In this document: piece by piece, positions 1-10,151 of the stretch
Layout of the letters: each line of letters begins with the position of its first letter
Position numbering within the stretch: the first letter of the stretch is position 1
Assembly: GCF_000165125.1 (NCBI RefSeq)
Contig: NZ_AEIU01000122.1
Location: forward strand, 1-53,085
DNA from: Vibrio caribbeanicus ATCC BAA-2122
Lineage (GTDB): Bacteria; Pseudomonadota; Gammaproteobacteria; Enterobacterales; Vibrionaceae
Reading direction: 5' to 3'
Length of the DNA stretch: 53,085 nt
Program-made: the position numbers and the translations under genes
Notes under the pieces: generated by a model
The model's input: only the letters and a program-made list of their open reading frames with translations
What the model was told of the DNA's origin: nothing
Databases searched by the model: none

Positions 1-29
1 ACACTACTCGTGCGGCTTTTTTATATTCG

Positions 30-743
30 TTAGTCTCCCGCAAACATATAGCCTTCCCCATGCACGGTGACAAATATTTGTGGATTCTTTGGGTCGAACT
101 CCATTTTTGCTCTCATACGGCGAATAAGAACATCAATAGTCCGGTCATTGGGAGCATCAACACGATGGCTAATCATGTTTAAGATCCGTTCCCGGCTTAA
201 AACCTGATTGGGGTGCGAGGATAACGCAACCAGAAGCTCATATTCGGCTTTTGTTAGTTTCACAGGGTCACCGTCATTGCTAAGCGCTCTTCTCTGAATA
301 TCAAAAACCCAGTCCCCAAAACGCACTAAGTTTTCATTTTGTTTTCCGGATACCTCAGAGTAAAAATCTCCTTTTGCCGCTGACATTCGCCATAACAAAT
401 TCTTGACTCGGACAAGAAGCTCTCGCAATTCGAATGGCTTAGTAACGTAGTCATCTGCGCCCATTTCGAGTCCAACAATTCTATCGATACTGTCTGTTCT
501 GCCTGTTACCAGAATAATGCCTATATCAGATTGACTCCTGAGCTCACGAGTGAGCATTAAGCCATCTTCACCTGGTAAGTTGATATCCAGCATAACCAAG
601 TCAATCTCATTACAACCAAGTATATCGCGCATTTCAGCTCCGCTCTCAGCCTCACTGACACAATATCCTTCGTTTTGAAAATAACCCGCCAACTTGCTCC
701 GAGTAACCGCATCGTCTTCTACAACTAGTACATGATAACTCAT
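30..743 (-). CDS. torR: TorR-like two-component response regulator
   Basis: OmpR/PhoB-family response regulator of about 237 residues. The N-terminal receiver domain has the acidic pair EDD, the phospho-acceptor Asp in MLDINLP and the conserved Lys in VTKPF. The C-terminal winged helix ends with RTIDVLIRRMRAKM and VTVHGEGYMF. The stretch GIILVTGRTDSIDRIVGLEMGADDYVTKP resembles E. coli TorR more than ArcA (recalled family sequences). TorR normally works with the sensor TorS to induce TMAO reductase genes; the partner genes would lie to the left, outside the window. I chose the ATG at 743; a GTG nine bases upstream is in frame, and neither has a clear Shine-Dalgarno sequence. Confidence 0.88.
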   Translation of the reverse strand: MSYHVLVVEDDAVTRSKLAGYFQNEGYCVSEAESGAEMRDILGCNEIDLVMLDINLPGEDGLMLTRELRSQSDIGIILVTGRTDSIDRIVGLEMGADDYVTKPFELRELLVRVKNLLWRMSAAKGDFYSEVSGKQNENLVRFGDWVFDIQRRALSNDGDPVKLTKAEYELLVALSSHPNQVLSRERILNMISHRVDAPNDRTIDVLIRRMRAKMEFDPKNPQIFVTVHGEGYMFAGD

Positions 744-786
744 CTGGTTCACTTATTCTGCATTGGTATTTAATTTGGTAGTTATT

Positions 787-796
787 CTATTCATAA
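787..796. promoter_or_regulatory. possible tor-box decamer upstream of torR
   Basis: CTATTCATAA lies about 45 bp upstream of the torR start and matches the E. coli tor-box decamer CTGTTCATAT at 8 of 10 positions. TorR is known to bind such boxes and to autoregulate in E. coli. Only one copy is evident, so this is weak. Confidence 0.25.
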
Positions 797-1137
797 AAAA
801 CCACAATTCTAGTATTAATTATTTTATTTAAGATCAATTTTGCCAATATATTTGTTATTGTCTAAGCCATATTCGGCATACATTTAAACAAACACTATGC
901 CAACCAAATGTAAACTGACAATTTTATCTTTAAATACAACTGCCTAAAAGTTCAACAGCCATAACCCAAAGATAAATGCAATTAGCAAAAATCGTCAACA
1001 AAAAAATATGTCTTCTTTAATTATTTATTAGTTAAAACACACTAAATAGCATACAGATAATTAATAGGCTGTCGTCCTTTTTTTTATTCTAATCCCAATG
1101 GAGAATATACCCACGTTACTTCAAAAGGTAGAACTCA

Positions 1138-1210
1138 TATAACCAAGTGACTTCAAAATACAGGGTTTAGAGCGATGCCACAGTGTTGAGTTTAAGGAAA
1201 ATAAAACGGA
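1138..1210 (+). repeat. dispersed intergenic repeat, family 1, copy A
   Basis: This contains CCAAGTGACTTCAA followed by AGAGCGATGCCACAGTGTTG and a TTAAGGAAAATAA tail. The same core recurs at 28366-28422 in the same orientation and at 50258-50325 inverted. It lies in the gene-free stretch 744-1481, which otherwise holds only AT-rich sequence, a weak tor box and a terminator at 1384. Confidence 0.75.
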
Positions 1211-1383
1211 GCCTAACCCACTGGCCATAAGCAGTAACTATCGAGCACCACTAGATAATTGTAACTGTGTAAAATAAGAGCTCGCTATCAAATACTGAGA
1301 GCAAAAATGATTTTTGTTTGCTCAATCTGATTTTGCGGTCTAAAATCGGCATTGAAAATAATAGTATTGTTTAACTTGAATAT

Positions 1384-1413
1384 AAACCGCTAATGATGGC
1401 GGTTTTTGTTTTT
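1384..1413 (+). terminator. intrinsic terminator in the torR-purR gap, no gene in front
   Basis: The stem AAACCGC/GCGGTTT has an 8-nt loop and is followed by TTTTTGTTTTT. It is oriented on the plus strand, about 70 bases upstream of the purR ATG. No plus-strand coding gene precedes it in the window. It therefore ends either an unannotated small RNA or a purR leader transcript. Confidence 0.65.
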
Positions 1414-1481
1414 CTGATAGTTCTTCTTTCCTCTCGCTTTGAATTAGAGAAAAAGTCGCATTATCAACAGGATATCACTTT

Positions 1482-2489
1482 ATGGCAACCATTAAAGATG
1501 TTGCTCGCCTTGCTGGCGTGTCAACCACTACTGTCTCCCATGTCATCAATAAAACGCGCTTTGTTGCTGAAGCAACCCAAGAGAAAGTGCTTGAAGCAGT
1601 AAATGAACTAAACTACGCACCAAGTGCAGTGGCTAGGAGCTTGAAGTGTAACAGTACCCGTACTATCGGCATGCTCGTCACACAATCAACAAATCTTTTC
1701 TTTTCTGAAGTCATTGATGGGGTTGAAAGCTATTGTTACCGCCAAGGTTATACACTTATCCTGTGTAACACTGGGGGTATATACGAAAAACAACGTGACT
1801 ATATCCGAATGCTTGCAGAGAAGCGTGTGGACGGTATTTTAGTCATGTGTTCAGATTTAACCTCTGAGCTGAGTGAAATGCTCGATCGTCAAAAAGATAT
1901 CCCAAAGGTTATCATGGATTGGGGACCAGAAAGCTCACAAGCAGACAAAATTATCGACAACTCGGAAGAAGGTGGATATCTTGCCACCAAGTATCTGATT
2001 GAAAAGGGACATAAAGATATTGCTTGTTTAAGTGGTCATTTCGAAAAAGCAGCCTGTCAGGAGCGAATTCGTGGATTTAAGCGGGCAATGAATGAAGCAA
2101 ACTTGGATGTGCGAGAAAATTGGATTCTAGAAGGTAATTTTGAATGTGATACTGCCGTTCTAGCTGCCGATAAAATCTGTGCTATGGATAAAAAACCCTC
2201 GGCAATATTCTGCTTTAACGACACGATGGCTCTCGGCCTTATGAGTCGACTCCAACAGAAAGGCATACGGATTCCTGAAGACATCTCAGTCATCGGTTAT
2301 GACAATATTGAACTAGCTGAGTACTTTTCTCCTCCACTTACTACTATTCATCAACCCAAGCGTCGTGTAGGTAAGAATGCGTTTGAAATATTATTAGAAC
2401 GTATCAAAGATAAGGAACATGAAAAGCGGGTTTTTGAAATGCATCCGGAAATTGTAGAACGAAATACTGTTTGTAATTTCAAAAATTAA
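1482..2489 (+). CDS. purR: PurR, LacI-family purine repressor
   Basis: LacI/GalR-family regulator of 335 residues. The N-terminal helix-turn-helix [19 protein letters not shown] and hinge SAVARSLK are followed by a periplasmic-binding-protein-like core with [17 protein letters not shown] and LTTIHQPK. The DNA-binding region and core align over their whole length with E. coli PurR as I recall it, so this is the hypoxanthine/guanine-responsive repressor of purine synthesis genes. The start gives the standard MATIKDVA N-terminus. Its place between torR and riboswitch-tfoY is the usual Vibrio order. Confidence 0.93.
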   Translation: MATIKDVARLAGVSTTTVSHVINKTRFVAEATQEKVLEAVNELNYAPSAVARSLKCNSTRTIGMLVTQSTNLFFSEVIDGVESYCYRQGYTLILCNTGGIYEKQRDYIRMLAEKRVDGILVMCSDLTSELSEMLDRQKDIPKVIMDWGPESSQADKIIDNSEEGGYLATKYLIEKGHKDIACLSGHFEKAACQERIRGFKRAMNEANLDVRENWILEGNFECDTAVLAADKICAMDKKPSAIFCFNDTMALGLMSRLQQKGIRIPEDISVIGYDNIELAEYFSPPLTTIHQPKRRVGKNAFEILLERIKDKEHEKRVFEMHPEIVERNTVCNFKN

Positions 2490-2505
2490 GCTTGAATATT
2501 TTTGC

Positions 2506-2537
2506 TCAGTCGAACGGTTTTGTATTGACTGAGCGTA
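2506..2537 (+). terminator. hairpin after purR, possible terminator
   Basis: GCTCAGTC and GACTGAGC form a perfect 8-bp inverted repeat 16 bases after the purR stop codon. The next run of T residues is about 15 bases downstream, so it is a poor classical terminator. Confidence 0.35.
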
Positions 2538-2632
2538 TGAATTTGGGCTTTTTCCTGCATCAAGATCACACTTATTTGATTTGGGCGTGATGTTACGCTC
2601 AAAATTTATTTATTCTCAGAATGTTCGAATCG

Positions 2633-2725
2633 TGCCACGAACAGGGCAAACCATTTCGAAAGAGTGGGACGCAAAGCCTCCGGCCTTAAACATGATAATG
2701 TCTGGTAGCGGGGTTGCCGATGGCA
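2633..2725 (+). promoter_or_regulatory. GEMM-I cyclic di-GMP riboswitch upstream of tfoY
   Basis: The segment contains the hallmark GEMM-I elements in order: ACAGGGCAAACC, a CGAAAG tetraloop closing the first stem, GGGACGCAAAGCCTCCGGCC, and GGTAGCGGGGTTGCCGATGG closing the second stem. It matches the V. cholerae Vc2 riboswitch (upstream of VC1722/tfoY) almost base for base as I recall it. About 125 bases separate it from the tfoY ATG; that stretch is rich in TATGCAT-like repeats that could form the expression platform. It should sense c-di-GMP and control TfoY production. Confidence 0.96.
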
Positions 2726-2851
2726 AATTTGCACATATCATTTGCTGTACTTGCATATGCATGACAGCACATTGACATTGTATATGCATAATTTTGCTAA
2801 TCTCTCGGACCTGAATTGGTGGCGTATACATATACACCGAGAATAAAAAGC

Positions 2852-3442
2852 ATGGATAAACCAATATTAAAAGACTCAATGCGTTTGTTTGAGCAGCTTG
2901 GCTATATTAAGTCTCGTTCGATGTTTGGTGGTTTTGGTATTTTTGCCGATAACACGATGTTTGCGCTCGTAGTGAACGATAAACTTCACGTTCGTGCCGA
3001 TGCAGAACTCACCAAGCAATTTGTAGGTCAAGGGCTAGAACCATACGTTTATAAAAAACGTGGCTTTCCAGTGGTCACTAAATACTTCGCTCTATCAGAT
3101 GATTGGTACTCATGTCCCACTCAAACTCTAGATATTGCGAAAATTGCTCTTAAATCTGCCAATCTGGATAAGCATACTCAGTCGACGACAAAACCAAATC
3201 GTCTAAAAGACTTACCAAACCTAAGGCTTGCGACCGAAAGAATGCTTAAGAAAGCAGGAATAGAGTCAGTAGAAAACCTTGAGAAGACTGGCGCGGTAGA
3301 TGCATTCAAAGCGATTCAGTTGACACATTCATCTGATGTGAATATTGAGTTACTTTGGGCACTAGAGGGGGCTATTAATGGCACCCACTGGTCAGTTGTC
3401 CCTCAAAATCGAAGACAAGAGCTTCTACAGCAACTCAGTTAA
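2852..3442 (+). CDS. tfoY: TfoY, TfoX/Sxy-family regulator
   Basis: A protein of 196 residues with a TfoX N-terminal domain ([17 protein letters not shown], then [15 protein letters not shown]) and a TfoX C-terminal domain ([20 protein letters not shown], ending with LLWALEGA). The upstream c-di-GMP riboswitch and purR identify it as TfoY, the paralogue of the competence regulator TfoX. In V. cholerae TfoY controls motility and type VI secretion. I chose the ATG at 2852, which gives [10 protein letters not shown] as in known TfoY proteins, over an upstream GTG at 2816. Confidence 0.94.
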   Translation: MDKPILKDSMRLFEQLGYIKSRSMFGGFGIFADNTMFALVVNDKLHVRADAELTKQFVGQGLEPYVYKKRGFPVVTKYFALSDDWYSCPTQTLDIAKIALKSANLDKHTQSTTKPNRLKDLPNLRLATERMLKKAGIESVENLEKTGAVDAFKAIQLTHSSDVNIELLWALEGAINGTHWSVVPQNRRQELLQQLS

Positions 3443-3453
3443 TATAGTGCTTT

Positions 3454-3480
3454 AAAAGTCAGTTTTACTGGCTTTTTTTG
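3454..3480 (+). terminator. tfoY terminator
   Basis: The stem AGTCAG/CTGGCT (one G-U pair) has a short T-rich loop and is followed by seven T residues, 12 bases after the tfoY stop. Confidence 0.75.
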
Positions 3481-3558
3481 TTTCTTTGAAATTTTCTCGC
3501 CATTTGCTCTGTCTATCATAATTAAGTTACATGTGCTCAGACAGAGAGAGGGTTGTTA

Positions 3559-4254
3559 ATGAACAAGAAGCTGTTACTAGGTATTGCTTTAATTATTGTT
3601 GTCTTAGTCGTTGGCCTGAATTTTGGCCAACACCTTACTTTGGACAATGCGAAACTGAAACAAGCAGAGCTTTCATCATTTATCGAAAGCAATTTCTTCA
3701 TGGCCATCGCATTATATTTTGTGAGCTATGTAGCCATCACTGCTCTCTCAATACCTGGCGCAGCCGTTGTTACCTTGTTAGGTGCAGCTCTATTCGGGTT
3801 CTGGATCAGTCTTGCCTTGGTATCGTTTGCTAGTACCATAGGCGCCACACTTGCCTTTTTGAGTAGTCGATATTTACTTCGTGATTGGGTTCAGAAAAAG
3901 TTTGGTAATAAACTTACTGCTGTTAATCAGGGTGTTGAGAAAGATGGCCCATTTTATTTGTTTTCCCTACGCCTCATTCCTGTCTTTCCATTTTTCCTAA
4001 TTAACTTACTGATGGGGCTTACTCCCATATCGACAATACGTTTTTATCTTGTTAGCCAATTAGGCATGTTACCCGGTACAGCCGTGTACCTAAATGCAGG
4101 AACGCAATTGGCTCAAATTGATAGCTTAGCCGGGATAGTCTCACCCGCCGTCTTACTCTCATTTGCCCTTTTAGGCATTTTCCCTATCATCGTAAAGTGG
4201 ATAATGAATAAATTTAAAGTTTCACCATCAGCAGCAAACAACGACACCGAATGA
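3559..4254 (+). CDS. TVP38/TMEM64 (DedA-like) membrane protein
   Basis: An integral membrane protein of 231 residues with an N-terminal hydrophobic helix (residues 3-22) and about five further membrane segments. The centre carries SIPGAAVVTLLGAALFG and the family signature RLIPVFPFFLINLLMG (PF09335). Proteins of this family are membrane transporters or scramblase-like proteins of poorly defined substrate in bacteria. The ATG at 3559 is preceded by AGAGAGGG at good spacing and is preferred to the TTG two codons earlier. The stop codon overlaps the start of the next gene (ATGA), so the two are probably co-translated. Confidence 0.88.
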   Translation: MNKKLLLGIALIIVVLVVGLNFGQHLTLDNAKLKQAELSSFIESNFFMAIALYFVSYVAITALSIPGAAVVTLLGAALFGFWISLALVSFASTIGATLAFLSSRYLLRDWVQKKFGNKLTAVNQGVEKDGPFYLFSLRLIPVFPFFLINLLMGLTPISTIRFYLVSQLGMLPGTAVYLNAGTQLAQIDSLAGIVSPAVLLSFALLGIFPIIVKWIMNKFKVSPSAANNDTE

Positions 4255-4556
4255 AAATATACAGTGCACTGAATCCAACAGACGCCCATATTATTTGTGA
4301 GTTACTAAAATCACATGATATCGCCTGTGAGGTTCATGGTGCGGATTTATTCGGTCTACAGGGTGAACTACCCTTAGGTGAATCAACAGAGCCTTATATC
4401 TGGTTATTTGATGATGGCCTTTATGAAAAAGCCAATCAGATAATCATGCAGTATAGGGAGCCATCTCATCGCGCTGATTGGCGCTGTAAGCGTTGTGGCG
4501 AAGATAATGGCGCTGAGTTCGATATATGCTGGAACTGCGGTACAAACGCTGAATAG
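4251..4556 (+). CDS. DUF2007-type small protein with C-terminal zinc ribbon
   Basis: A protein of 101 residues. The N-terminal part, MKIYSALNPTDAHIICELLK with HGADLFGLQGELP, is the DUF2007 (putative signal-transducing) fold. The C-terminus holds four cysteines in CKRCG and CWNCG, 14 residues apart, a treble-clef or zinc-ribbon arrangement. Its ATG overlaps the stop of the TVP38-family gene by four bases. Function is unknown; the coupling suggests a shared role at the membrane. Confidence 0.8.
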   Translation: MKIYSALNPTDAHIICELLKSHDIACEVHGADLFGLQGELPLGESTEPYIWLFDDGLYEKANQIIMQYREPSHRADWRCKRCGEDNGAEFDICWNCGTNAE

Positions 4557-4578
4557 GTGTCTAGATTTTCAAATTCAT

Positions 4579-4633
4579 GTCTACCTGTAAAGCAAGCCAT
4601 CCGCGCTGAACCTCGCATCTTGAGGTTACTTAG
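4579..4633 (-). repeat. dispersed intergenic repeat, family 2, copy 1
   Basis: Read on the minus strand it has AAGTAACCTCAA, AGGTTCAGCG and GGCTTGCTTTACAGG. The same blocks with the same spacing occur on the plus strand at 25031-25084. It fills the gap between two convergent genes and runs a few bases into the 3' end of the hydrolase gene. Confidence 0.6.
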
Positions 4634-5429
4634 AGATACAGTGTTGTTTAATGAATGTTATCGATAGAGAATTAAATTCCTCAGGTTTTTCAACATTGCA
4701 CACATGACCACAGTCCTCAATTTGATGCAATTGACTTAAACTATGAGCGGCAACCATTTCCTTGACGGGTTGAATGAACATGTAGTCTCTCTCTCCCATC
4801 AAATACAAAGTTGGAATTGCCAATTCCCTCTCTTTAAAATACTTCATCATGGGATTAACGTCAGCTGTTAGAATGAACCAACGCTTAAATTCTTTTTGAC
4901 ACAGCTTCTTAGCCTCTCGAATAAACAAGCTTCTTGACTCTTTCTGTGCACTCTGTGGCATCACAATGTAAGCAAATAATCGATATAACCACATATAAGG
5001 AACAATATGCTTACATAGGTTGCCCAGCTTGACTAACACTTGAGAGCGTATATCCAGCCGTGTCACTGCGCCACCCAAAACCATAGATTGGACTCTTGGT
5101 AAAGCTAGCTCAGCGATATTTCTCACGATAATAGTACCTAGAGACATACCAACAAAGTGTGCAGAGCGAATTTTTAAATGATCCAACACTTTGAGGATAT
5201 CCAAAGTAACCGCTTTAAATGTATAGCGATTCGCTATCAGATCCCTGAAAAGCTGATTAGACTTTCCATGTCCACGTAAATCTATCAATAAGAGATTAAA
5301 ATGCCGTTTGTATTCTTTCACCTGCTTAAACCAGATTGATGAGCTTCCACCAGCGCCGTGCACAAATACGACCCACTGATTACTGGAAGGATGTAAAAAT
5401 GTTTTGTGGAATAGCAAAGCGTCAGACAT
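4626..5429 (-). CDS. alpha/beta-fold hydrolase
   Basis: A protein of 267 residues with the alpha/beta-hydrolase core: the oxyanion motif VFVHGAGGSSSIW (about residues 21-33), the strand LLLIDLRGHGKS, the nucleophile elbow GMSLG (Ser near residue 96), an Asp in MGERDYMF, and the catalytic His in EDCGHVCNVEKPEEF. No signal peptide, so cytoplasmic. The substrate cannot be told from the sequence. It lies downstream of topA on the same strand, separated by a strong terminator, and so probably has its own promoter. Confidence 0.85.
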   Translation of the reverse strand: MSDALLFHKTFLHPSSNQWVVFVHGAGGSSSIWFKQVKEYKRHFNLLLIDLRGHGKSNQLFRDLIANRYTFKAVTLDILKVLDHLKIRSAHFVGMSLGTIIVRNIAELALPRVQSMVLGGAVTRLDIRSQVLVKLGNLCKHIVPYMWLYRLFAYIVMPQSAQKESRSLFIREAKKLCQKEFKRWFILTADVNPMMKYFKERELAIPTLYLMGERDYMFIQPVKEMVAAHSLSQLHQIEDCGHVCNVEKPEEFNSLSITFIKQHCISK

Positions 5430-5551
5430 AGGCTCTTACTTATACAGTGAACTGTCACGGAGATTATCATAACTTTAGTGTCATTTTAAATGATTGGCCT
5501 CCCCAAAAGTCTTGAATCACTGAGAATGTGAAAAAAATAGCGTTTAATAGC

Positions 5552-5580
5552 AAAAAAGCAGCCCATGGCTGCTTTTTGTT
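5552..5580 (-). terminator. topA terminator
   Basis: The stem AAAAAGCAGCC/GGCTGCTTTTT has a 3-nt loop and is flanked by A and T tracts, immediately after the topA stop on the minus strand. Confidence 0.88.
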
Positions 5581-5583
5581 TGT

Positions 5584-8214
5584 TTATTTTGCTTTTGGCT
5601 TCTTGCGTTTATCTGTCACTTCCCACTTACCATCAACATACAGCGCCGTGTAGCCAGATGGCTTACCATCCACTTCTGAGCGCACATAGTTTTCTTTGGT
5701 CTTGCGGCTGAATCTCACAACCATAGGAAGACCATCAGGGTCATTTTCAGGTGCTTCGGTTAGATAGTGAAATTTAGGTGAAATTCTATCTTTAAATCTC
5801 TTCAACTCTTCTACAAGCGGAGCTCGAGTTTCACGCGATTTAGGGAAAGTGCTCGCAGCTAGAAACAAACCAGAGGCCCCATCACGGAGCACAAAATAAG
5901 CTTCTGAGTTCTCACATGGTAGTTCAGGAAAATGAACAGGGTCTTCCTTCGGAGGTGCAACTTCGCCATTTTTTAGGATCTTACGAGTGTTTTTACAACT
6001 TTCGCTCGTACAATCCATGTATTTACCAAAGCGTCCATTTTTAAGCACCATGTCGCTACCACACTTGTCACACTCGACAACTGGGCCATCATACCCTTTC
6101 ACCTTAAACTCGCCGTGCTCAACCACATAGCCGTCACAATTGGGGTTATTACCACAAACGTGCATCTTTCTCTTGTCATCAACAAGATAAGCATCCATAG
6201 CAGTTTCACAAATAGGGCAGCGTTTTTTCGCTCTGAGTGCGGCCGTCTCAACGTCTTCCTCTAGTACGTTAACGATGCCTTCCTCGTCACCAAGGTTGAT
6301 GGTTGTCTTACAACGTTCTTTAGGTGGAAGTGCATATCCCGAGCAACCCAAGAACACGCCAGTAGAAGCGGTTCTTATTCCCATAGGACGAGAGCAAGTT
6401 GGGCATTCTATGTCAGTTTGCACGATATGATTGGGCTTCATACCGCCTTGTTCTTCGTCTTGCTCTGCAGCCTCTAGATCCGTCGTAAAATCATTAAAAA
6501 AGTCATCAAGTACCGTCTTCCAGTTAGCATCACCTTCCGCTATCTGATCGAGTTTCTCTTCCATTCGAGAAGTAAACTCGTAGTTCATCAAATCGTCAAA
6601 GCTTCCATCTAAACGGTCAGTAACAATTTCTCCCATTTTTTCCGCATAAAAACGACGCTGTTCAACTTTGACATAACCTCTATCTTGGATTGTAGAAATA
6701 ATAGAAGCGTAAGTTGATGGACGACCAATTCCTCGTTTTTCTAGCTCTTTAACAAGCGCTGCTTCAGTAAATCGTGCTGGGGGCTTGGTGAAATTTTGCT
6801 TTGGCTCAAGATTAACAAGGTCAACACTATCCCCAACTTTAACCGCTGGTAGGATTTGGTCCTCATTTTTTCCTAGAGGTCGCTGAACACGAGTCCAACC
6901 ATCAAACTTAAGAATGCGCCCTTTGGCTTTGAGAGTGTATTCTGCCGCCTTGACACTCACAGTAGTAGAATCGTACTTCGCAGGTGTCATTTGACACGCA
7001 ACAAACTGATTCCAGATTAGATTATAAAGTTTGTGCGCATCGGCCTCCATCCCGTTAAGATCGTCCGATTTCACCGCAACATCAGAAGGCCTTATCGCCT
7101 CGTGAGCTTCCTGAGCTCCAGCCTTACTGCCGTAGACGTTGGCTTTTGAAGGCAAATAATCATCACCGTATTCTTTGCCAATGAAGCTTCTTACCGTTTC
7201 AACAGCCTCACTGCTCAAATTTGTCGAATCAGTCCGCATGTAGGTAATATAACCCGCCTCATAGAGACGCTGAGCCAACATCATGGTTTTTTTAACACCA
7301 TAACCTAATCTTGTACTTGCTGCCTGTTGAAGCGTAGACGTAATAAAGGGAGCCGAGGGTTTACTAGAGGTAGGACGATCCTCACGTTTACATACCTCGT
7401 ATTTTGCTTTTTCAAGCACTGCAACCGCAGCAAGGGTTTCAGACTCATTAGAAGGTTTGAACGCCACCCCTTCTTTTTGAGCAACTTGCAGACGAAAATC
7501 AGTGTTATTTTCTGTCTTTGTATTGGCGTGGACATCCCAGAACTCTTCGGGAATAAAAGCCTTGATTTCACGCTCACGTTCAACCAATAATTTTACTGCG
7601 ACAGACTGAACACGTCCCGCAGATAAACCTCTAGCGACTTTTTTCCAAAGCAGTGGAGACACCATAAAGCCCACTACTCTGTCCATAAAGCGGCGTGCCT
7701 GTTGAGCATTAACACCATCCATGCTTAACTCGCCCGGTTTTTCAAAAGCCTGTTGTATCGCATTTTTGGTTATTTCATTGAATACAACACGCTTGTAACG
7801 TTCCTCGTCACCACCGATAATTTCACGTAAATGCCACGCAATGGCCTCTCCTTCGCGGTCCAAATCGGTCGCGAGATAGACTTGATCAGCATCTTTGGCT
7901 AGCTTTTGTAGCTCAGCAACAACCTTCTCTTTGCCGGGAAGCACTTGATAATTAGCCTCCCAACCATGGTATGGGTCGATGCCCATCTTTTTAATTAATG
8001 ATTTGCGGTCTTTTTCTTTTTTTATTAGAGCTTTTTCTTCCGCACTCAGACCTTTAGTTGATACTGCTGCTGCTTTTTGGCCAGAACTCTGTCCGGCAGT
8101 TGGCAAATCACGAACATGACCCACACTAGACTTCACAACAAAGTCTTTACCTAAATACTTATTGATGGTTTTCGCTTTTGCTGGCGACTCCACAATAACT
8201 AGTGACTTACCCAT
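5584..8214 (-). CDS. topA: DNA topoisomerase I
   Basis: Type IA topoisomerase of 876 residues that relaxes negative supercoils. The N-terminal Toprim domain has [13 protein letters not shown] and [13 protein letters not shown]; the active-site Tyr is in [24 protein letters not shown] follows. The C-terminal third has three four-cysteine zinc modules (CPTC/CSGY..C, CPIC/CGNNPNC, CDKC/CTSESC) and an E. coli-type tail. I chose the ATG at 8214, which gives [15 protein letters not shown]; the reading frame extends 14 codons further upstream without family similarity. It is preceded by a gap to aroA (8215-8645) that holds the aroA terminator and AT-rich sequence, presumably with the topA promoter. 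Confidence 0.97.
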   Translation of the reverse strand: MGKSLVIVESPAKAKTINKYLGKDFVVKSSVGHVRDLPTAGQSSGQKAAAVSTKGLSAEEKALIKKEKDRKSLIKKMGIDPYHGWEANYQVLPGKEKVVAELQKLAKDADQVYLATDLDREGEAIAWHLREIIGGDEERYKRVVFNEITKNAIQQAFEKPGELSMDGVNAQQARRFMDRVVGFMVSPLLWKKVARGLSAGRVQSVAVKLLVEREREIKAFIPEEFWDVHANTKTENNTDFRLQVAQKEGVAFKPSNESETLAAVAVLEKAKYEVCKREDRPTSSKPSAPFITSTLQQAASTRLGYGVKKTMMLAQRLYEAGYITYMRTDSTNLSSEAVETVRSFIGKEYGDDYLPSKANVYGSKAGAQEAHEAIRPSDVAVKSDDLNGMEADAHKLYNLIWNQFVACQMTPAKYDSTTVSVKAAEYTLKAKGRILKFDGWTRVQRPLGKNEDQILPAVKVGDSVDLVNLEPKQNFTKPPARFTEAALVKELEKRGIGRPSTYASIISTIQDRGYVKVEQRRFYAEKMGEIVTDRLDGSFDDLMNYEFTSRMEEKLDQIAEGDANWKTVLDDFFNDFTTDLEAAEQDEEQGGMKPNHIVQTDIECPTCSRPMGIRTASTGVFLGCSGYALPPKERCKTTINLGDEEGIVNVLEEDVETAALRAKKRCPICETAMDAYLVDDKRKMHVCGNNPNCDGYVVEHGEFKVKGYDGPVVECDKCGSDMVLKNGRFGKYMDCTSESCKNTRKILKNGEVAPPKEDPVHFPELPCENSEAYFVLRDGASGLFLAASTFPKSRETRAPLVEELKRFKDRISPKFHYLTEAPENDPDGLPMVVRFSRKTKENYVRSEVDGKPSGYTALYVDGKWEVTDKRKKPKAK

Positions 8215-8564
8215 AATTGACTCAATTGTCCTCGACTGAGTGCGAAATAGACGCACATAGTACCTTAATAATTTGCTTCTTTTTTTACTATTGAGCGAGA
8301 TTGAAAGAAGATCAATCTCTTTTTCTCATATCTGACTCGACTGCTCGACAAATCGTCGATGGTAAAAACTATTTACGTGGTAAATTTACAAAACGCTTAT
8401 ACCAGAAGAATCCATTAGATTGCGCAACATACTAAACACCATAAGTTTATTAGTGCCAACTTAACACAGCTTTTTTTGCCACCAGTCACAAAACCTACCG
8501 ACACTTAGTAAACTCAATCCCAAAAATTTAAATACACTCGGCTCTTTTACACAAATATTCCTCG

Positions 8565-8604
8565 GAAAAAAGCAAAGGGCTAGCATTCAAAGCCAACCCT
8601 TTTA
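8565..8604 (-). terminator. aroA terminator
   Basis: On the minus strand AAAGGGTTGGC pairs imperfectly with GCTAGCCCTTT and is followed by GCTTTTTT, about 40 bases after the aroA stop. Confidence 0.75.
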
Positions 8605-8645
8605 CCCATATTCGAACAATAAATTCGAATAATAGTCTTGTCTTG

Positions 8646-9926
8646 TTAAGAACTCAAACTTTCAAGCTTGTCAAAATAGTCCGGGAATGTTTTAGAAGTG
8701 CATTTGGGATCGTTAATCGTAACTGGGGTGTTGCTCAATGCGACCAAGGAAAAACACATAGCCATACGATGATCATCATAAGTATCAATCGCTGCGTGCT
8801 TCAATGACTCTGGAGGCGTGATCACAATATAGTCATGCCCTTCCTCAACCTCTGCCCCCACTTTACGTAGCTCCGTTGCCATCGCATGTAAGCGGTCAGT
8901 TTCTTTGACTCGCCAATTATATACATTTCGAATCGCTGTCGTGCCATCAGCAAACAATGCTGTTGTTGCAATCGTCATAGCGGCGTCCGGTATATGATTG
9001 AAGTCAAGGTCTACTGCTTTTAGCTTACCGACTCTAGAAATGACGAAATCGTCGCCCCATTCTATATCTGCACCCATTTTTGCTAAAGCTTCAGCAAACT
9101 GAATGTCACCTTGAATACTATTTCTACCGATCCCTGTTACTTTTATTTCTCCGCCTTTTATCGCAGCGGCAGCCAGAAAATAGGAAGCGGAGGAAGCGTC
9201 ACCTTCAACTAAAAACTCGCCTGGAGACTGGTAATTTTGGCCTTTCCTTATAACAAATTCAGCGTAATTGTTGTTCTCAACCTTTACACCAAATTGCGCC
9301 ATAATATGCAATGTAATATCTATATAAGGTTTCGAAACTAACTCACCAATAATCTTTATTGTCACATCGTCACCGGCCATAGGCGCTGCCATAAGAAAAG
9401 CGGTAAGGAATTGACTGGAAATAGAACCATCAATTTCAACCGTGCCTCCACTTAAACCTGTGCCGATAATTTTCAAAGGAGGGTATCCCTCTTCCTCCAA
9501 GTAAGTCACTTTTGCACCTGCTTGGCGCAATGAACTCACTAGGTGGCCTATAGGACGCTCCTTCATCCTCGGTTCACCGGTCAACACATATTCACCTGTG
9601 CCCAAACACAAAGCAGCAGCAAGTGGGCGCATTGCAGTACCCGCATTGCCCAGAAAGATTTCAAGCTCCTCAGGAGCATCGAATGGCCGACCTAAACCTT
9701 CAACATCACAAACCGTTTTGTCTTCCGAAAGAGTGTAATTTACTCCTAGTGAAGACAATGCATTGAGCATATGCCGAATATCATCGCTGTCGAGAAGATT
9801 TGTTAGACGAGTTTTTCCTCTGGCCATTGCGGCAAGAAGTAATGCTCGGTTTGAGACACTTTTTGATCCCGGTAGATTTACTACCCCATTGACTTTACTA
9901 ATTGGGTGTAAGGTGAGGCTTTCCAT
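8646..9926 (-). CDS. aroA: EPSP synthase (3-phosphoshikimate 1-carboxyvinyltransferase)
   Basis: The enzyme has 426 residues, the usual length, and joins PEP to shikimate-3-phosphate in the shikimate pathway. Visible motifs are [16 protein letters not shown] (substrate binding, residues 18-33), [20 protein letters not shown], the catalytic Asp region [16 protein letters not shown] and [15 protein letters not shown] lies about ten bases before the ATG on the minus strand. It stands alone between the glycine-zipper gene and topA. Confidence 0.97.
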   Translation of the reverse strand: MESLTLHPISKVNGVVNLPGSKSVSNRALLLAAMARGKTRLTNLLDSDDIRHMLNALSSLGVNYTLSEDKTVCDVEGLGRPFDAPEELEIFLGNAGTAMRPLAAALCLGTGEYVLTGEPRMKERPIGHLVSSLRQAGAKVTYLEEEGYPPLKIIGTGLSGGTVEIDGSISSQFLTAFLMAAPMAGDDVTIKIIGELVSKPYIDITLHIMAQFGVKVENNNYAEFVIRKGQNYQSPGEFLVEGDASSASYFLAAAAIKGGEIKVTGIGRNSIQGDIQFAEALAKMGADIEWGDDFVISRVGKLKAVDLDFNHIPDAAMTIATTALFADGTTAIRNVYNWRVKETDRLHAMATELRKVGAEVEEGHDYIVITPPESLKHAAIDTYDDHRMAMCFSLVALSNTPVTINDPKCTSKTFPDYFDKLESLSS

Positions 9927-10151
9927 TACGTTTATATTCCTTGCTCTCCCCTATATCTGAGTGGGAGATGAAAAATTCTTCGTACTGGCAGACTAACGAA
10001 AAATCTTTCTCAAAACTAGACCCAAATAACACTCTAGACTCAATTATATGCCTAAGTAGCGACAGTAAATTAGGCTTAAAAGAGTAACCTAGGTATAAAA
10101 ATCAGCAACGTAGTAAAAAACGCATAAAAATATGTTTAGTGAAACACCGAA

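Noticed and set aside
1-29. GTGCGGCTTTTTTAT at the left edge as the torR terminator
   Set aside because: Only one arm of any stem is inside the window, so the hairpin cannot be verified.
1393-1602. A 69-codon open frame before and inside purR
   Set aside because: It overlaps the terminator and the start of purR in another phase and shows no similarity to any family I know.
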